A stretch of 64,000 nucleotides of DNA from an uncultured Prevotellaceae bacterium (GTDB taxonomy: Bacteria > Bacteroidota > Bacteroidia > Bacteroidales > Bacteroidaceae): positions 1 through 64,000 of the forward strand of contig CACXIP010000020.1 in NCBI GenBank assembly GCA_902767775.1, given 5' to 3'. Below, piece by piece: positions 1 to 9,515 of this stretch (positions are counted from its first letter, which is position 1; each line of letters opens with the position of its first letter). Below the pieces are notes generated by a model that was not told the DNA's origin, ran no database searches, and saw only the letters and a list, made by a program, of their open reading frames with translations. A program made the position numbers and the translations under genes.

Positions 1-17
1 AATCTTTACGACATGAC

Positions 18-58
18 AAAGGCCGAGCTTGGGAAAGTTCGGCCTTTGAGCATTTTTT
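18..58 (+). terminator. Rho-independent terminator
   Basis: AAAGGCCGA (18-26) pairs with TCGGCCTTT (39-47), and a T-run follows at 53-58. It would end a transcript entering from left of the window. Confidence 0.65.
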
Positions 59-65
59 AACAAAT

Positions 66-102
66 AAGAGGGTATGCCTATTTTGACACACCCTCTTTTT
101 TT
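66..102 (+). terminator. Second terminator hairpin
   Basis: AAGAGGGT pairs with ACCCTCTT, followed by seven T. The hairpin is A-rich on its left side, so it could act in both directions. Together with the hairpin at 18-58 it insulates the helicase gene from the left. Confidence 0.6.
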
Positions 103-164
103 ATTTTCTATTGATAAAGTTGAAAAAAGCAGGTTGAAGAAATGGGGAAACCAACAAAAATAAT

Positions 165-172
165 TAAATTTG
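165..172 (+). promoter_or_regulatory. Possible -7 box of the addAB-like operon
   Basis: TAAATTTG matches the Bacteroidota -7 consensus TAnnTTTG 60 bases before the ATG at 232. No TTTG lies at the usual 19-21 base distance upstream, so this is only a partial promoter match. Confidence 0.35.
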
Positions 173-231
173 TAGCGTAAATAACAAGTCAACAGTGATA
201 GAAACCGCCACATTTTTGAATCTATTATTGT

Positions 232-3200
232 ATGCAAGAGAAACCCAATACTGAAAACATACCACTAAGAGTTTACAAGGCAAGTGCAGGGAGCGGCAAG
301 ACGTTTCGCCTTGCTGTGGAGTACATCAAGTTGCTCATCAAAGACCCATATTCATACCGCAGCATCCTCGCTGTGACCTTCACCAACAAGGCAACGGAGG
401 AGATGAAAGTCAGAATATTGAGTCAGTTGAATGGTCTCGCCCATGGTTACGAAGACTCCAACGATTATTTGGAGAGAATTATGGAAGAACTGCATGTAGA
501 TGAGTCCTTCGTCAGGAAGCAAGCCCAAACAGCGCTGCGCAGCCTGACGCATGACTACAACGCATTCCGTGTGGAAACCATCGACAAGTTTTTTCAGCGC
601 ATCCTGAAGAACCTCGCCAGAGAACTCGACCTGACCGCCAATCTCCGAGTAGAACTCAATGACAAGCAGGTGGAGGAAATAGCCGTCGACAACCTGATAG
701 AGTCACTGGAAGACAAAGACAAGGTGCTCTCCTGGCTGATGTCCTATATCCTTGACACCATCAACAAGGGAAAAGGGTGGAATGTCATCAGGCAAATCAA
801 GACCTTTGGTGAGCAATTGTTCAAGGACACCTATAAGATGCACCAAAAGGAGCTCCATCCTCTTTTGGAAAACGAGCAATTCTTCAACGATTTCAAGAAG
901 CAACTTGAGGATATCCAAAACAAGCATCTTGCCATCATGGCTGATTTCGGCAACCAATTCTTCGAAGCGACAGCCGCCTTCAGCCCTTCAGATTTCAAAT
1001 ACAAGGAGAGTGGAGGAATATACAGCTATTTCGCCAATCTTCGCGACGGCAAGTTCAACGGTGCCCCCACTGCCAAAAGGGTTGCCGACTGTCTGGAGCG
1101 CCCTGAGAACTGGGCGGGCGATTCACCCAACCGCGCTGCCATCATCCAACTGGCACAGACACAACTCATTGACCTTCTGAAAGCCGCTGAGTCGAATCGA
1201 CGCAAAAGCTATCGCCAATACCGCTCTGCCCAACTCACACTCAGGCACCTCAACGAACTGCGTCTGCTGGGAAGAATAGAGAAGACCATCAGAGATATGA
1301 ACGATGAGTCCAACCGTTTTTTGCTCAGCGACACACAGGGGCTCCTCAATGCCATGATTGACAAGAGCGACAGTCCATTTATCTTTGAGCGTATCGGCGC
1401 CCCTCTCCGCCAAATCATGATTGACGAGTTTCAAGACACCAGCACCCTGCAATGGCGCAATTTCAAGATACTGCTCAGCAACTGCATGTCGCAGAACAGC
1501 GGCAACCTCATTGTCGGCGACGTGAAACAAAGCATCTACCGCTGGCGTTCGGGCGACTGGCGGTTGCTCAACGGCATCGAACATGAGTTTGGAGACGACC
1601 GCCGTCTCATTGAGACGACATCGCTTGACACCAACTACCGCTCCTGCCGCCGCATCATCACCTTCAACAACCATTTCTTCACTACAGCTGCCGCCATCGA
1701 GCACGACCAACTTGCAAACATATCAAGCAGCGACGCCGACCAACTGAAGTCAGCCTACAGTGATGTGTGCCAGTCTATCCCCTCCAACAAAGGCGATGAA
1801 GGGTATGTGCATGTGGAACTGATGCCGTCACAGGAATACAAAGACCACATTTTGGAACGCATAGCCGAAACCGTCAAGACGCTCCTCCAGCATGGCATTG
1901 CATCGAAACACATCGCCATCCTCGCCCGCTCAAACGAGGAGATATCCGACACAGCTGAGTATTTCCAGACACATATCCCTGACATCCCCATCGTGTCCGA
2001 CGAGGCCTACCGCCTTGACTCATCATTAGCCATCAACATGGTCATCAACGCCATGCGCGTTTTATCCAACGAAAACGATTTGCTCAGCAAAGCTTATCTT
2101 GCCAAGACATGGAACAACGACATCCTGCGCAAAAGGCTCAATGATGACGAGATACTTCTTGCCACCAACATGAAGGATGCCACCACCGCTTTCAGCGAGT
2201 GGCTCCCCTTAGGCTTTTCCACCACCGCAGATTTCAACCATCTCCGCTCCCTTCCCCTGTCCGACCTCGCAGAGCGCATCTGCCAGTTGTTCTGCCTGGA
2301 CCAAGCCGAAGGTCAGAGTCCGTATCTCTGCCATTTCTTCGACATCATTGCCGAACATCTGAAAGACTACACTTCCGACCTTGACCGCTTCCTCCAGTTA
2401 TGGGATGACAAATACCACAAGGAGACCATCCATGGTGAGAATATCGATGGCATCCGCATTCTGACCATCCATAAAAGCAAGGGACTTGAGTATGAGAATG
2501 TCATCATGCCCTTCTGCGACTGGCCATTGGAGAAAACCAACACCATCTGGTGTCATACCAATGAAGAACCATACAAAGCTCTGCCCATACTTCCAGTGGA
2601 CTACAGTTTCAATTCCATGGAGAACACCACCTATGAGAATGACAGCCATCTGGAGCATCTGCAGAACATGGTAGACAACCTCAATATGCTTTACGTGGGA
2701 TTCACCCGTGCCCGCACCCGCCTGTATGTCTTTGGCGTGTCGCAGAATCCCAATTCCAAGAAGAAAAAGGAGACATCTTCAAGACGCAGCCTGCTGATAG
2801 AGAACAGCCTCAGAAAGATGGCCTCGCCAAAAGAGGGAACCTTCTATCTGGACGACAGCCAAATCCAAATCCAGGATGACGGCCACATCTTCTTTGATTA
2901 CGGCATTGCTCCTGAACTGGAGGAGCTGTCGACGGAAAAAGAGAAAAAAGAGAGTCAGAACCTGCTGCTGCAACCCGACCGCAGTGAGCCGTTTGTCATG
3001 AAATCCTATCCCAATGCCGCTCATTTCAGACAGAGCAACAGCAGTCATGCCTTCACCAGCACCGACCCACAAGAGTTACTCCGTGCCAGCTACATCAGCC
3101 GCGGCAACCTGCTGCATGAGATATTCTCGCGACTCCGCAGCATCGAGGACATCGACAATGTGCTGCAGGAGATGACTCATGAGGGAATTCTCTACGATGA

Positions 3201-3531
3201 AATCTCACCAAAGGAATTGCAGGACATGCTCGCCACAGCCCTCAGCAACAAGTTGGTGAGGAGTTGGTTTTCCGGCCAATGGACGCTTCACAACGAGTGC
3301 GGCATCATCACCAAAGAAGACGGTCACCCCAAGGTGCTCCGTCCCGACCGAGTGATGACCGACGGCAAGCGCACCATCGTGGTAGACTTCAAATTCGGCA
3401 GATACGAAAAAGAACACGAAAATCAGGTTCGCCGCTACATGACACTGCTCCACGACATGGGCTATCCTCAGGTTGAAGGATACCTCTGGTATGTGAGTTT
3501 CAACAAAACACAAAAAGTAAAACCGCTATGA
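232..3531 (+). CDS. addA: AddA-like UvrD/RecB helicase-nuclease
   Basis: ATP-dependent DNA helicase with a C-terminal nuclease, predicted to process double-strand breaks for RecA loading together with the next gene. It shows superfamily-1 motifs in order: Walker A ASAGSGKTF (residues 18-26), Walker B DEFQDTS (about 398), motif V ILTIHKSKGLEYENV (about 743) and motif VI GFTRARTRLYV (about 823). A PD-(D/E)XK RecB-type nuclease lies near 1038-1060 (RPDRVM, then VVDFKFG). The 1099 aa length fits the family. The start is the ATG at 232, directly before the Walker region. The stop overlaps the next ATG by four bases (ATGA), so the two are translationally coupled. Helicase plus nuclease is clear from sequence; naming it AddA rather than another RecB relative rests on the AddB-like neighbour. 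Confidence 0.9.
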   Translation: MQEKPNTENIPLRVYKASAGSGKTFRLAVEYIKLLIKDPYSYRSILAVTFTNKATEEMKVRILSQLNGLAHGYEDSNDYLERIMEELHVDESFVRKQAQTALRSLTHDYNAFRVETIDKFFQRILKNLARELDLTANLRVELNDKQVEEIAVDNLIESLEDKDKVLSWLMSYILDTINKGKGWNVIRQIKTFGEQLFKDTYKMHQKELHPLLENEQFFNDFKKQLEDIQNKHLAIMADFGNQFFEATAAFSPSDFKYKESGGIYSYFANLRDGKFNGAPTAKRVADCLERPENWAGDSPNRAAIIQLAQTQLIDLLKAAESNRRKSYRQYRSAQLTLRHLNELRLLGRIEKTIRDMNDESNRFLLSDTQGLLNAMIDKSDSPFIFERIGAPLRQIMIDEFQDTSTLQWRNFKILLSNCMSQNSGNLIVGDVKQSIYRWRSGDWRLLNGIEHEFGDDRRLIETTSLDTNYRSCRRIITFNNHFFTTAAAIEHDQLANISSSDADQLKSAYSDVCQSIPSNKGDEGYVHVELMPSQEYKDHILERIAETVKTLLQHGIASKHIAILARSNEEISDTAEYFQTHIPDIPIVSDEAYRLDSSLAINMVINAMRVLSNENDLLSKAYLAKTWNNDILRKRLNDDEILLATNMKDATTAFSEWLPLGFSTTADFNHLRSLPLSDLAERICQLFCLDQAEGQSPYLCHFFDIIAEHLKDYTSDLDRFLQLWDDKYHKETIHGENIDGIRILTIHKSKGLEYENVIMPFCDWPLEKTNTIWCHTNEEPYKALPILPVDYSFNSMENTTYENDSHLEHLQNMVDNLNMLYVGFTRARTRLYVFGVSQNPNSKKKKETSSRRSLLIENSLRKMASPKEGTFYLDDSQIQIQDDGHIFFDYGIAPELEELSTEKEKKESQNLLLQPDRSEPFVMKSYPNAAHFRQSNSSHAFTSTDPQELLRASYISRGNLLHEIFSRLRSIEDIDNVLQEMTHEGILYDEISPKELQDMLATALSNKLVRSWFSGQWTLHNECGIITKEDGHPKVLRPDRVMTDGKRTIVVDFKFGRYEKEHENQVRRYMTLLHDMGYPQVEGYLWYVSFNKTQKVKPL

Positions 3532-6500
3532 ACTCCTCCACCATATCCCACTGCACACCTTTTCTGAAACATGTGGCAAAAGACCTGCTCAAACGCTACG
3601 GCCACGACCTGTCGCACCTCACTGTTGTCTTCCCCAACAAGCGTGCCTCGCTGTTTCTCAACGAGTATCTCTGTGAGTTGAGCGAGAAACCGGTATGGAG
3701 TCCCTCCTACACCACTATCAGCGAGTTGTTTCGTGCGCACAGCCCACTGACCGTTGCCGACGACATCAAACTTGTGTGCGACCTGCACCGCAGCTACGTT
3801 GCTTGCACCGGCAAGGACGAGACGCTCGACCAATTCTATAGCTGGGGCGAGGTGATGCTCTCCGACTTTGACGACATCGACAAGAGCATGGCCGACACAA
3901 AAGCCATTTTCACCAACCTCCGCGACCTCCATGAATACGACAGCATCGATTATCTCAGCGATGAGCAGATAAAAGTGCTCAAGTCTTTTTTCAAGGATTT
4001 CAACGAGCATCACAATACACAACTGAAGGAGAAATTTCTCAATCTTTGGAGCCGTTTCGGCGATATCTACACCCATTACAACAAGCAACTGCGCCAGCAA
4101 GGACTCTGCTACGAGGGAGCCCTGTTTCGTTCGGTAGTGGAAGACACCTCCATTGATTTTGGCAAAAGCACCTTTCTCTTTGTCGGCTTCAACGCCCTTC
4201 AGGAAGTGGAGCGGCAGCTCTTCCGCCGTCTTCGCCGGGAATGCGAAGTGGGATTCTACTGGGACTACGACCGTTTCTACATGGAAAACGACAACGAGGC
4301 AGGCGCCTCCATCCGCAGGTTCATGAACGAGTTTCCCAACCTCCTCGACAGCGACGACGATGCCATCTACAACAACCTGAGCAATGCAGAGCGAGAGAAA
4401 CACATATCTTATATCGGAGCCTCGACCGACAGCATCCAGGCCCGCTATGTGGGGCAATGGCTTCAGGACGAGCGCCGTGTGAAAGACGGCAACCGCACTG
4501 CCATCGTCCTCTGCAACGAGGGGCTTCTCCCCACCCTCATCCACTGCATCCCCACCGAGGTAGAGGAAGTCAACATCACATCTGGTTTCCCGCTCGGCCA
4601 GACAGCCGTCTCCTCCCTGATTGTCCAACTGCTCGAACTCTCCCTGTTTGGCAGGTCAGGCAAAGACAAGTATCGCCAGAAATTCGTCATCAGCCTGCTC
4701 CGCCATCCCTATGCCATGTATATCTCCGACCAATCCTCAGAACTGTGTGAGAAGTTGGTGACCGAGCACCGCTATTACCCTTCACGCGAAGAGTTGTCGC
4801 TCGACGACGGTCTGAGGATGCTGTTCCGTGACCTTGCTATTTCGTCGGACCCATCCCAAGAATATGACGCCAACCGTGAGACCAACCAATGGTTGCTCGA
4901 CATCATCCGCCATGTGGCCATGGCCGTGCAGCAGGCACAACTTGCCGACCCACTGACACATGAGTCGCTGTTCCGCGCCTATACGCTCATCAACCGCCTC
5001 CATACCCTGCTTGCCAGCGGAGACCTGAAGTGCGACCCCACGACCTACCAACGCCTGATACGCCAGTTGCTGTCCACTGTCAGCATACCTTTCCACGGCG
5101 AGCCTGCCGTCGGGCTGCAGGTGATGGGTGTCCTCGAGACCCGCAACCTTGACTTCGACCACCTGCTTATCTTGTCATGCAACGAGGGCAACATGCCCAA
5201 AGGTCTCGACAGTCCCTCGTTCATCCCCCACTCCATCCGCCACGCTTTCGGGCTGAGCACCATCGACAACAAGGTTGGGCTTTATGCCTACTATTTCTTC
5301 AGGATGATTCAGCGCGCGGGCGATGTGACCATCATGTATGGCAATGCCCCTGAGAAGAAAAACACGGGTGAGAGGAGCCGATTCATGCTTCAGCTGTTGC
5401 TGGAGGGCGTGCATGCTATCGACAAGCGTGTGCTCTGTTCCCATCAGTTGCCTACCATACGCCAGCGACGCCCCATCAAGAAAAGTGAAGCGGTGATGCA
5501 GTGCCTCCATTCGATGACCACACTTTCTCCTACCGCCATCAACCGCTATCTGCGGTGCCCCTTGCTGTTCTTCTACAATTATGTGGCAGGCATCAAGGAG
5601 CCCAATGATGAAAGCGATGTGATGGACAATTTGAAGTTCGGCAACATCTTCCACGATGCCTCTCAAATGATTTATGACGAGATTACGGGTGTAGACCGTG
5701 AGCACCTCAAGGCCAAGGACGTGTTCGCCCTTGGAGGACACGACATCAGCCAATCGATGATTGACCATGTCTTAAAAGACCCATCCATCATCGAGCGCAA
5801 CCTCAACAAAGCCATCATGAAGCACCTGTTCAAGAATCCCGATGGCAACAAGGTGCCCGACCTCAACGGACTTCAGCTAATCAACATCAAGGTGATTGAC
5901 CATTATCTCCACCAATTGATGAAGATAGACCGCAACCTTGCTCCTTTCACCATCCGTGGTCTTGAGGGTGATGTCTTCACCACCATCGAGGTGGAGACCA
6001 GTGAGGGGAAACGACAATTGAAGGTAGGAGGACGCATTGACCGTCTGGATGAGGTGACAGACAGCGACGGTGAGCGCCGCATCCGTGTCGTAGACTACAA
6101 GACCGGAGTCAAAGACGTGAAATCCAGCCTCTCAGGCATAGATGATGTTTTTGACAGCAACAAAATTGACAACCATAGTGACTACTACCTCCAAGCCATG
6201 CTCTACTCCATGATTGTGAGAGGCGACACGGCCATCAACCCCAATGGACTGGAGGTAAGCCCTGCGCTGCTCTTCATTCAGAAAACTCAGCAAGACAACT
6301 ACAGTCCGGTGCTGAAATTCGATAAACAGGAAATCAAGGACATCCAACCATACATAGAAGCCTTTGAGCATCATCTTTCTGCGCTGATTGCAGAAATCAT
6401 GGAACCCGGCAAACCCTTTGAGCCCACCACGGAAAGAAAGCGCTGCGCCAACTGCATCTATTCAAATGTGTGCGGCAATAATGCGAGCGAGTCGAACTCG

Positions 6501-6560
6501 GCAGAACTCCATCAGCACGCCAACGACGAAAACAGCGGCAGCGACAGCGATACAATATAG
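3528..6560 (+). CDS. addB: AddB-like PD-(D/E)XK nuclease/inactivated helicase
   Basis: Predicted partner subunit of the AddA-like helicase-nuclease. The C-terminal nuclease is visible as GGRIDRLDE (about 834) and VVDYKTG (about 853). A cysteine in LRCPLLFFYNYVAG (about 674) together with the late CANC...C cluster (about 971-982) reproduces the four-cysteine iron-sulfur staple known in AddB. The N-terminus lacks a good Walker A, in keeping with a non-motor helicase fold used for Chi recognition in AddB. It is 1010 aa and starts inside the upstream stop codon. Its last 99 bases overlap the end of the convergent acyltransferase gene. Confidence 0.87.
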   Translation: MNSSTISHCTPFLKHVAKDLLKRYGHDLSHLTVVFPNKRASLFLNEYLCELSEKPVWSPSYTTISELFRAHSPLTVADDIKLVCDLHRSYVACTGKDETLDQFYSWGEVMLSDFDDIDKSMADTKAIFTNLRDLHEYDSIDYLSDEQIKVLKSFFKDFNEHHNTQLKEKFLNLWSRFGDIYTHYNKQLRQQGLCYEGALFRSVVEDTSIDFGKSTFLFVGFNALQEVERQLFRRLRRECEVGFYWDYDRFYMENDNEAGASIRRFMNEFPNLLDSDDDAIYNNLSNAEREKHISYIGASTDSIQARYVGQWLQDERRVKDGNRTAIVLCNEGLLPTLIHCIPTEVEEVNITSGFPLGQTAVSSLIVQLLELSLFGRSGKDKYRQKFVISLLRHPYAMYISDQSSELCEKLVTEHRYYPSREELSLDDGLRMLFRDLAISSDPSQEYDANRETNQWLLDIIRHVAMAVQQAQLADPLTHESLFRAYTLINRLHTLLASGDLKCDPTTYQRLIRQLLSTVSIPFHGEPAVGLQVMGVLETRNLDFDHLLILSCNEGNMPKGLDSPSFIPHSIRHAFGLSTIDNKVGLYAYYFFRMIQRAGDVTIMYGNAPEKKNTGERSRFMLQLLLEGVHAIDKRVLCSHQLPTIRQRRPIKKSEAVMQCLHSMTTLSPTAINRYLRCPLLFFYNYVAGIKEPNDESDVMDNLKFGNIFHDASQMIYDEITGVDREHLKAKDVFALGGHDISQSMIDHVLKDPSIIERNLNKAIMKHLFKNPDGNKVPDLNGLQLINIKVIDHYLHQLMKIDRNLAPFTIRGLEGDVFTTIEVETSEGKRQLKVGGRIDRLDEVTDSDGERRIRVVDYKTGVKDVKSSLSGIDDVFDSNKIDNHSDYYLQAMLYSMIVRGDTAINPNGLEVSPALLFIQKTQQDNYSPVLKFDKQEIKDIQPYIEAFEHHLSALIAEIMEPGKPFEPTTERKRCANCIYSNVCGNNASESNSAELHQHANDENSGSDSDTI

Positions 6561-7505
6561 CGGCAACGCCCACATGCCCACATGAGGCCATGAATGGCTG
6601 ACGGCAGTCCACAATAAGGCATGCACGGTGGAATGGGTATGGATGATATATACCGCAAAAGAGAGCGGCGCCACGGCAAGTATGGCCTTTCTCATTCTCA
6701 AGTTGCCTATTGACATGTTCTTCATGAAAAGGAAGAAAGCTACCGACAATGGCAGCACGAGACCGTGATATGCCATGGCAAATATGGTGTAATGCTGGCT
6801 GTCAAGCAACTGATTCTTATACACCGTGTAGGCATACATCATCATAAGAATGCCCAGATATGCTAGCAATGGAGCAGTTGTCTTGGCAGACTTCTCATGG
6901 TATCGTCGGATATACCCTCCTATCATGAACAGATAGACGAAGAGCACTATTTGCTGGTCATCCATCAGATACCACCCTCCCAAGGGTTGGAAGCACACCA
7001 AGCCTCCCACCACCAACACTGCCTGAAACTGCCGCTTGGACACATGCTGCAGTCCCCATGCCAGCACAGGGCACAAGAGCATCAGTGCGATATATGATGT
7101 GACAAACCAGTAGGAATTGGAAATCAAAGGCAAAGCATGTCTTGCCAGTTCGTATCGGTCAAACGGATTGATGCCCACAGCCACCGCCAGCAAGTAGATG
7201 CCAACAGCATACACCCATGTGGTGCTCCACACTTTCCAGATGCCCCTCAACCTCAGTTGTGTCTTGTCGATCAGGAAATAGCCTGTGATGAGTATGTAGC
7301 AATTGACACTCGGCAGTGCCATCAGTTTCAGCAATTCAAGAACACTCCACAGCACGAAGCCTCCGCCTTGTGATGCATCTACCCGGAAATCGCCATAGAT
7401 GTCGAGTCCGTAGTTGAACACATGGTTGAGCACCACGCCGAACATCGCGAGGATTCGGAGCAGTTCGAATTGTGCCATGCGGGAGTTGCTGCTATTGTTC
7501 ACCAT
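6462..7505 (-). CDS. Acyltransferase family 3 membrane protein
   Basis: Integral membrane O-acyltransferase of the Acyl_transf_3 family (347 aa). The N-terminal signature FELLRILAMFGVVLNHVFNYG matches the family, in which the His of the R-x(10)-H pair is thought to be catalytic. About ten hydrophobic segments follow. Members acetylate or succinylate surface glycans; the substrate here is unknown. It starts at the ATG at 7505, downstream of the two tRNA-Asp genes, and a terminator separates it from them. The 3' end runs 99 bases into the convergent addB gene. Family is well supported, function is not. Confidence 0.83.
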   Translation of the reverse strand: MVNNSSNSRMAQFELLRILAMFGVVLNHVFNYGLDIYGDFRVDASQGGGFVLWSVLELLKLMALPSVNCYILITGYFLIDKTQLRLRGIWKVWSTTWVYAVGIYLLAVAVGINPFDRYELARHALPLISNSYWFVTSYIALMLLCPVLAWGLQHVSKRQFQAVLVVGGLVCFQPLGGWYLMDDQQIVLFVYLFMIGGYIRRYHEKSAKTTAPLLAYLGILMMMYAYTVYKNQLLDSQHYTIFAMAYHGLVLPLSVAFFLFMKNMSIGNLRMRKAILAVAPLSFAVYIIHTHSTVHALLWTAVSHSWPHVGMWALPLYCIAVAAAVFVVGVLMEFCRVRLARIIAAHI

Positions 7506-7512
7506 AGTTCAC

Positions 7513-7539
7513 AAAAAAAGGAGACCTTCACAGTCTCCA
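7513..7539 (-). terminator. Terminator of the tRNA-Asp transcript
   Basis: On the minus strand GGAGAC pairs with GTCTCC around a seven-base loop and is followed by seven T. It lies directly downstream of the two tRNA-Asp genes and before the acyltransferase start. Confidence 0.75.
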
Positions 7540-7546
7540 TCCTTTG

Positions 7547-7620
7547 CGGTGCGTACGGGACTCGGACCCGTGACCTCCGGCGTGACAGGCCGGCATTCTA
7601 ACCAACTGAACTAACGCACC
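7547..7620 (-). tRNA. tRNA-Asp(GTC), distal copy
   Basis: A 74-base cloverleaf: acceptor GGTGCGT/ACGCACC, anticodon stem CCGGC/GCCGG closing loop CTGTCAC with anticodon GTC, and T-arm loop TTC/GAGT. CCA is not encoded. It is identical to the copy at 7636-7709, 89 bases away. Confidence 0.95.
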
Positions 7621-7635
7621 AATCAGAACTGTTGG

Positions 7636-7709
7636 CGGTGCGTACGGGACTCGGACCCGTGACCTCCGGCGTGACAGGCCGGCATTCTAACCAACTGAAC
7701 TAACGCACC
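7636..7709 (-). tRNA. tRNA-Asp(GTC), promoter-proximal copy
   Basis: Same 74-base sequence and structure as the copy at 7547-7620, with anticodon GTC and no encoded CCA. It is transcribed first from the promoter at 7739-7770, and both copies probably come from one precursor. Confidence 0.95.
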
Positions 7710-7738
7710 AATCTTGTGGTTGTTCTGATTTGCGGATG

Positions 7739-7770
7739 CAAAGGTAGATTAAAAAATCCGAACGACCAAA
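7739..7770 (-). promoter_or_regulatory. Promoter of the tRNA-Asp pair
   Basis: Minus strand: -33 TTTG (7767-7770), 20-base spacer, -7 TACCTTTG (7739-7746). This is the Bacteroidota sigma-ABfr consensus, 30 bases upstream of the first tRNA. Confidence 0.8.
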
Positions 7771-7785
7771 CTTTTCCGAAAATTT

Positions 7786-8307
7786 TTACATGAAAAAATA
7801 CATCATGACGGCATCTCCATAGTGTCCGTCTTTCTGTATCCAATCCTTCAGCCTCGGTCCAGCAGTAAATCCAGCCCCTTCAAAGAGTTTTTTCGAATAG
7901 TCGTTTTCCTCATCCACAAATGCATAAATCTGGTGCAGGTGCAATGTATGTCGTGCATAGGCGACAATCTGCATCAGCGCCTCATGCCCATATCCCATGT
8001 TTCGGTATTCCCGTGCCACCACGATGCCCACTTCTGCCCTTTGGTGCTTGGGTTCAAAATTGAAGAGGTCGATGAGTCCCACCGCCTTTCCCTCCTCATT
8101 TTCCATCAGCAGCCGCATCTGTTTGTCGGCATAGATGTCGCATGTGCTGCCGACAATATAATTGTTGAGAGAGAATTTGGAATATGGCACATTGGCACAC
8201 CCAAAATCCCAAAGTTCAGCATCGTTTTCTATAGAATACAGAAAATCGAGGTCCTCAGGCTCCAGAGCCCTCAATGACAATTTTTGTCCTGGCTGTTTCA
8301 AAATCAT
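7786..8307 (-). CDS. GNAT-family N-acetyltransferase
   Basis: Predicted acetyl-CoA-dependent N-acetyltransferase of the RimJ/SpeG-like group (173 aa). LSLRALEPEDLDFLYSIEND at the N-terminus, AEVGIVVAREYRNMGYG (acetyl-CoA-binding loop) and NDYSKKLFEGAGF are the characteristic segments. Its start overlaps the stop of the upstream glycosyltransferase by four bases, so it is the last gene of the recR operon. The substrate cannot be read from sequence. Confidence 0.85.
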   Translation of the reverse strand: MILKQPGQKLSLRALEPEDLDFLYSIENDAELWDFGCANVPYSKFSLNNYIVGSTCDIYADKQMRLLMENEEGKAVGLIDLFNFEPKHQRAEVGIVVAREYRNMGYGHEALMQIVAYARHTLHLHQIYAFVDEENDYSKKLFEGAGFTAGPRLKDWIQKDGHYGDAVMMYFFM

Positions 8308-9515
8308 TTCAGCACCTCCTCTGCCGTGATGATGGTTTGTGTCCGTGGATGGTAAGTTCCGATATAGATACCCGGTATCGGTTGACGTTGGAAGATGTCA
8401 AGAATGGTCTCAAAAGGATAAGCCTCCACGTCATACACCATATATTTCGGATTTTTGTTGTGGTCGTTCTCCTCCATACTATCGAGATGCCCATTGGGCT
8501 TTGTCATGCTGTCTGCCACGACAAAAGACGCCGTCAGACCTTTTTTTCTTGACAGTTCCCTGCATTGTTGGATGGAGGTCTCGGAGCCGAAAAAGACATA
8601 TTCGGGGTCACGCCGTCTTGGACTGAAGAATCCAAGAGCCTTGCGTGCCTTGTTGGCCTGCATCTGGATGAGTGCCAGGGTCGCCTTGAGACCGATGGCC
8701 GTCTTGATAGGTACGGTAAGCCACCACGATGCCCCGCTGTAGTGTTTTTTGAAAAAGATGAGCATGGCCTCATAGAACACATGCACATATCGGAAAGACG
8801 ATTTCTGTGTGCTCTCCCCCTTATAGTGAAGTATGGTCTCTGGCAGATACCAGTTGCGGTATCCCCCTTTAACCAGACGGTAGGACAAGTCGATGTCCTC
8901 TCCATACATGAAGAAATCCTCGTCGAGCAGGCCCACTTTCTCCAAGGCCTCCCGCCTAAGCATGCAGAAAGCCCCGCTCACCACCTCAATCTCGGCAGGC
9001 TGATTCCATGGCAGATACCCCATGTAGTAATGCCCCATCTTTTTGTGCTTGGGGAAATGCCTGCACAGTCCAGACATTTTGTAGAAAGCCGTCATCGGTG
9101 TGGGCAGCCCCCGCCTTGACTCCATTGCCTTCTCCCCGTCCGACTTGAGCATCATCACCCCTGCCGCTCCCGCCTGAGGTTGCTGTTCCATATGCTGCAG
9201 CACCTTTTTGATGGTCTGCTCCCCCACAACGGTATCGGGATTGAGCAGCAGCACATATTCTCCCGTGCTACGCCGTATCGCCACATTGTTGGCCCTGGCA
9301 AACCCCAGGTTGTGGTTGCTCTCCACATAGTTCACCTCTGGGAAGAACTCCGTGACATACTGTATGCTCCCATCCTTGGAATGGTTGTCGACGACAAACA
9401 CCTCTGCGTCAACATCCCTCAATGCCCTTTCCAGGCTTTCGAGACATTGATACAAGTAATGTCTGACATTGTAGCTGACGATGATGACGGAGAGTTTCAT
9501 CCCAAAAGACTTCAA
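8304..9515 (-). CDS. Family 2 glycosyltransferase
   Basis: GT-A fold glycosyltransferase, rhamnosyltransferase-like (403 aa). KLSVIIVSYNVRHYL at the start, VVDNHSKDGS and YVLLLNPDTVVG mark the nucleotide-sugar-binding core, and EDIDLSYR is the conserved acceptor-side motif. An extra C-terminal stretch of about 100 residues follows the catalytic region, with no motif I recognise. Met1 overlaps the preceding stop (ATGA), and Met6 at 9500 is an equally plausible start. It probably adds a sugar to a cell-surface glycan. Confidence 0.85.
   Translation of the reverse strand: MKSFGMKLSVIIVSYNVRHYLYQCLESLERALRDVDAEVFVVDNHSKDGSIQYVTEFFPEVNYVESNHNLGFARANNVAIRRSTGEYVLLLNPDTVVGEQTIKKVLQHMEQQPQAGAAGVMMLKSDGEKAMESRRGLPTPMTAFYKMSGLCRHFPKHKKMGHYYMGYLPWNQPAEIEVVSGAFCMLRREALEKVGLLDEDFFMYGEDIDLSYRLVKGGYRNWYLPETILHYKGESTQKSSFRYVHVFYEAMLIFFKKHYSGASWWLTVPIKTAIGLKATLALIQMQANKARKALGFFSPRRRDPEYVFFGSETSIQQCRELSRKKGLTASFVVADSMTKPNGHLDSMEENDHNKNPKYMVYDVEAYPFETILDIFQRQPIPGIYIGTYHPRTQTIITAEEVLK

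Noticed and set aside
3468-4628. 386-aa minus-strand open frame opposite addB
   Set aside because: It is the antisense shadow of the addB coding sequence, with no family features.
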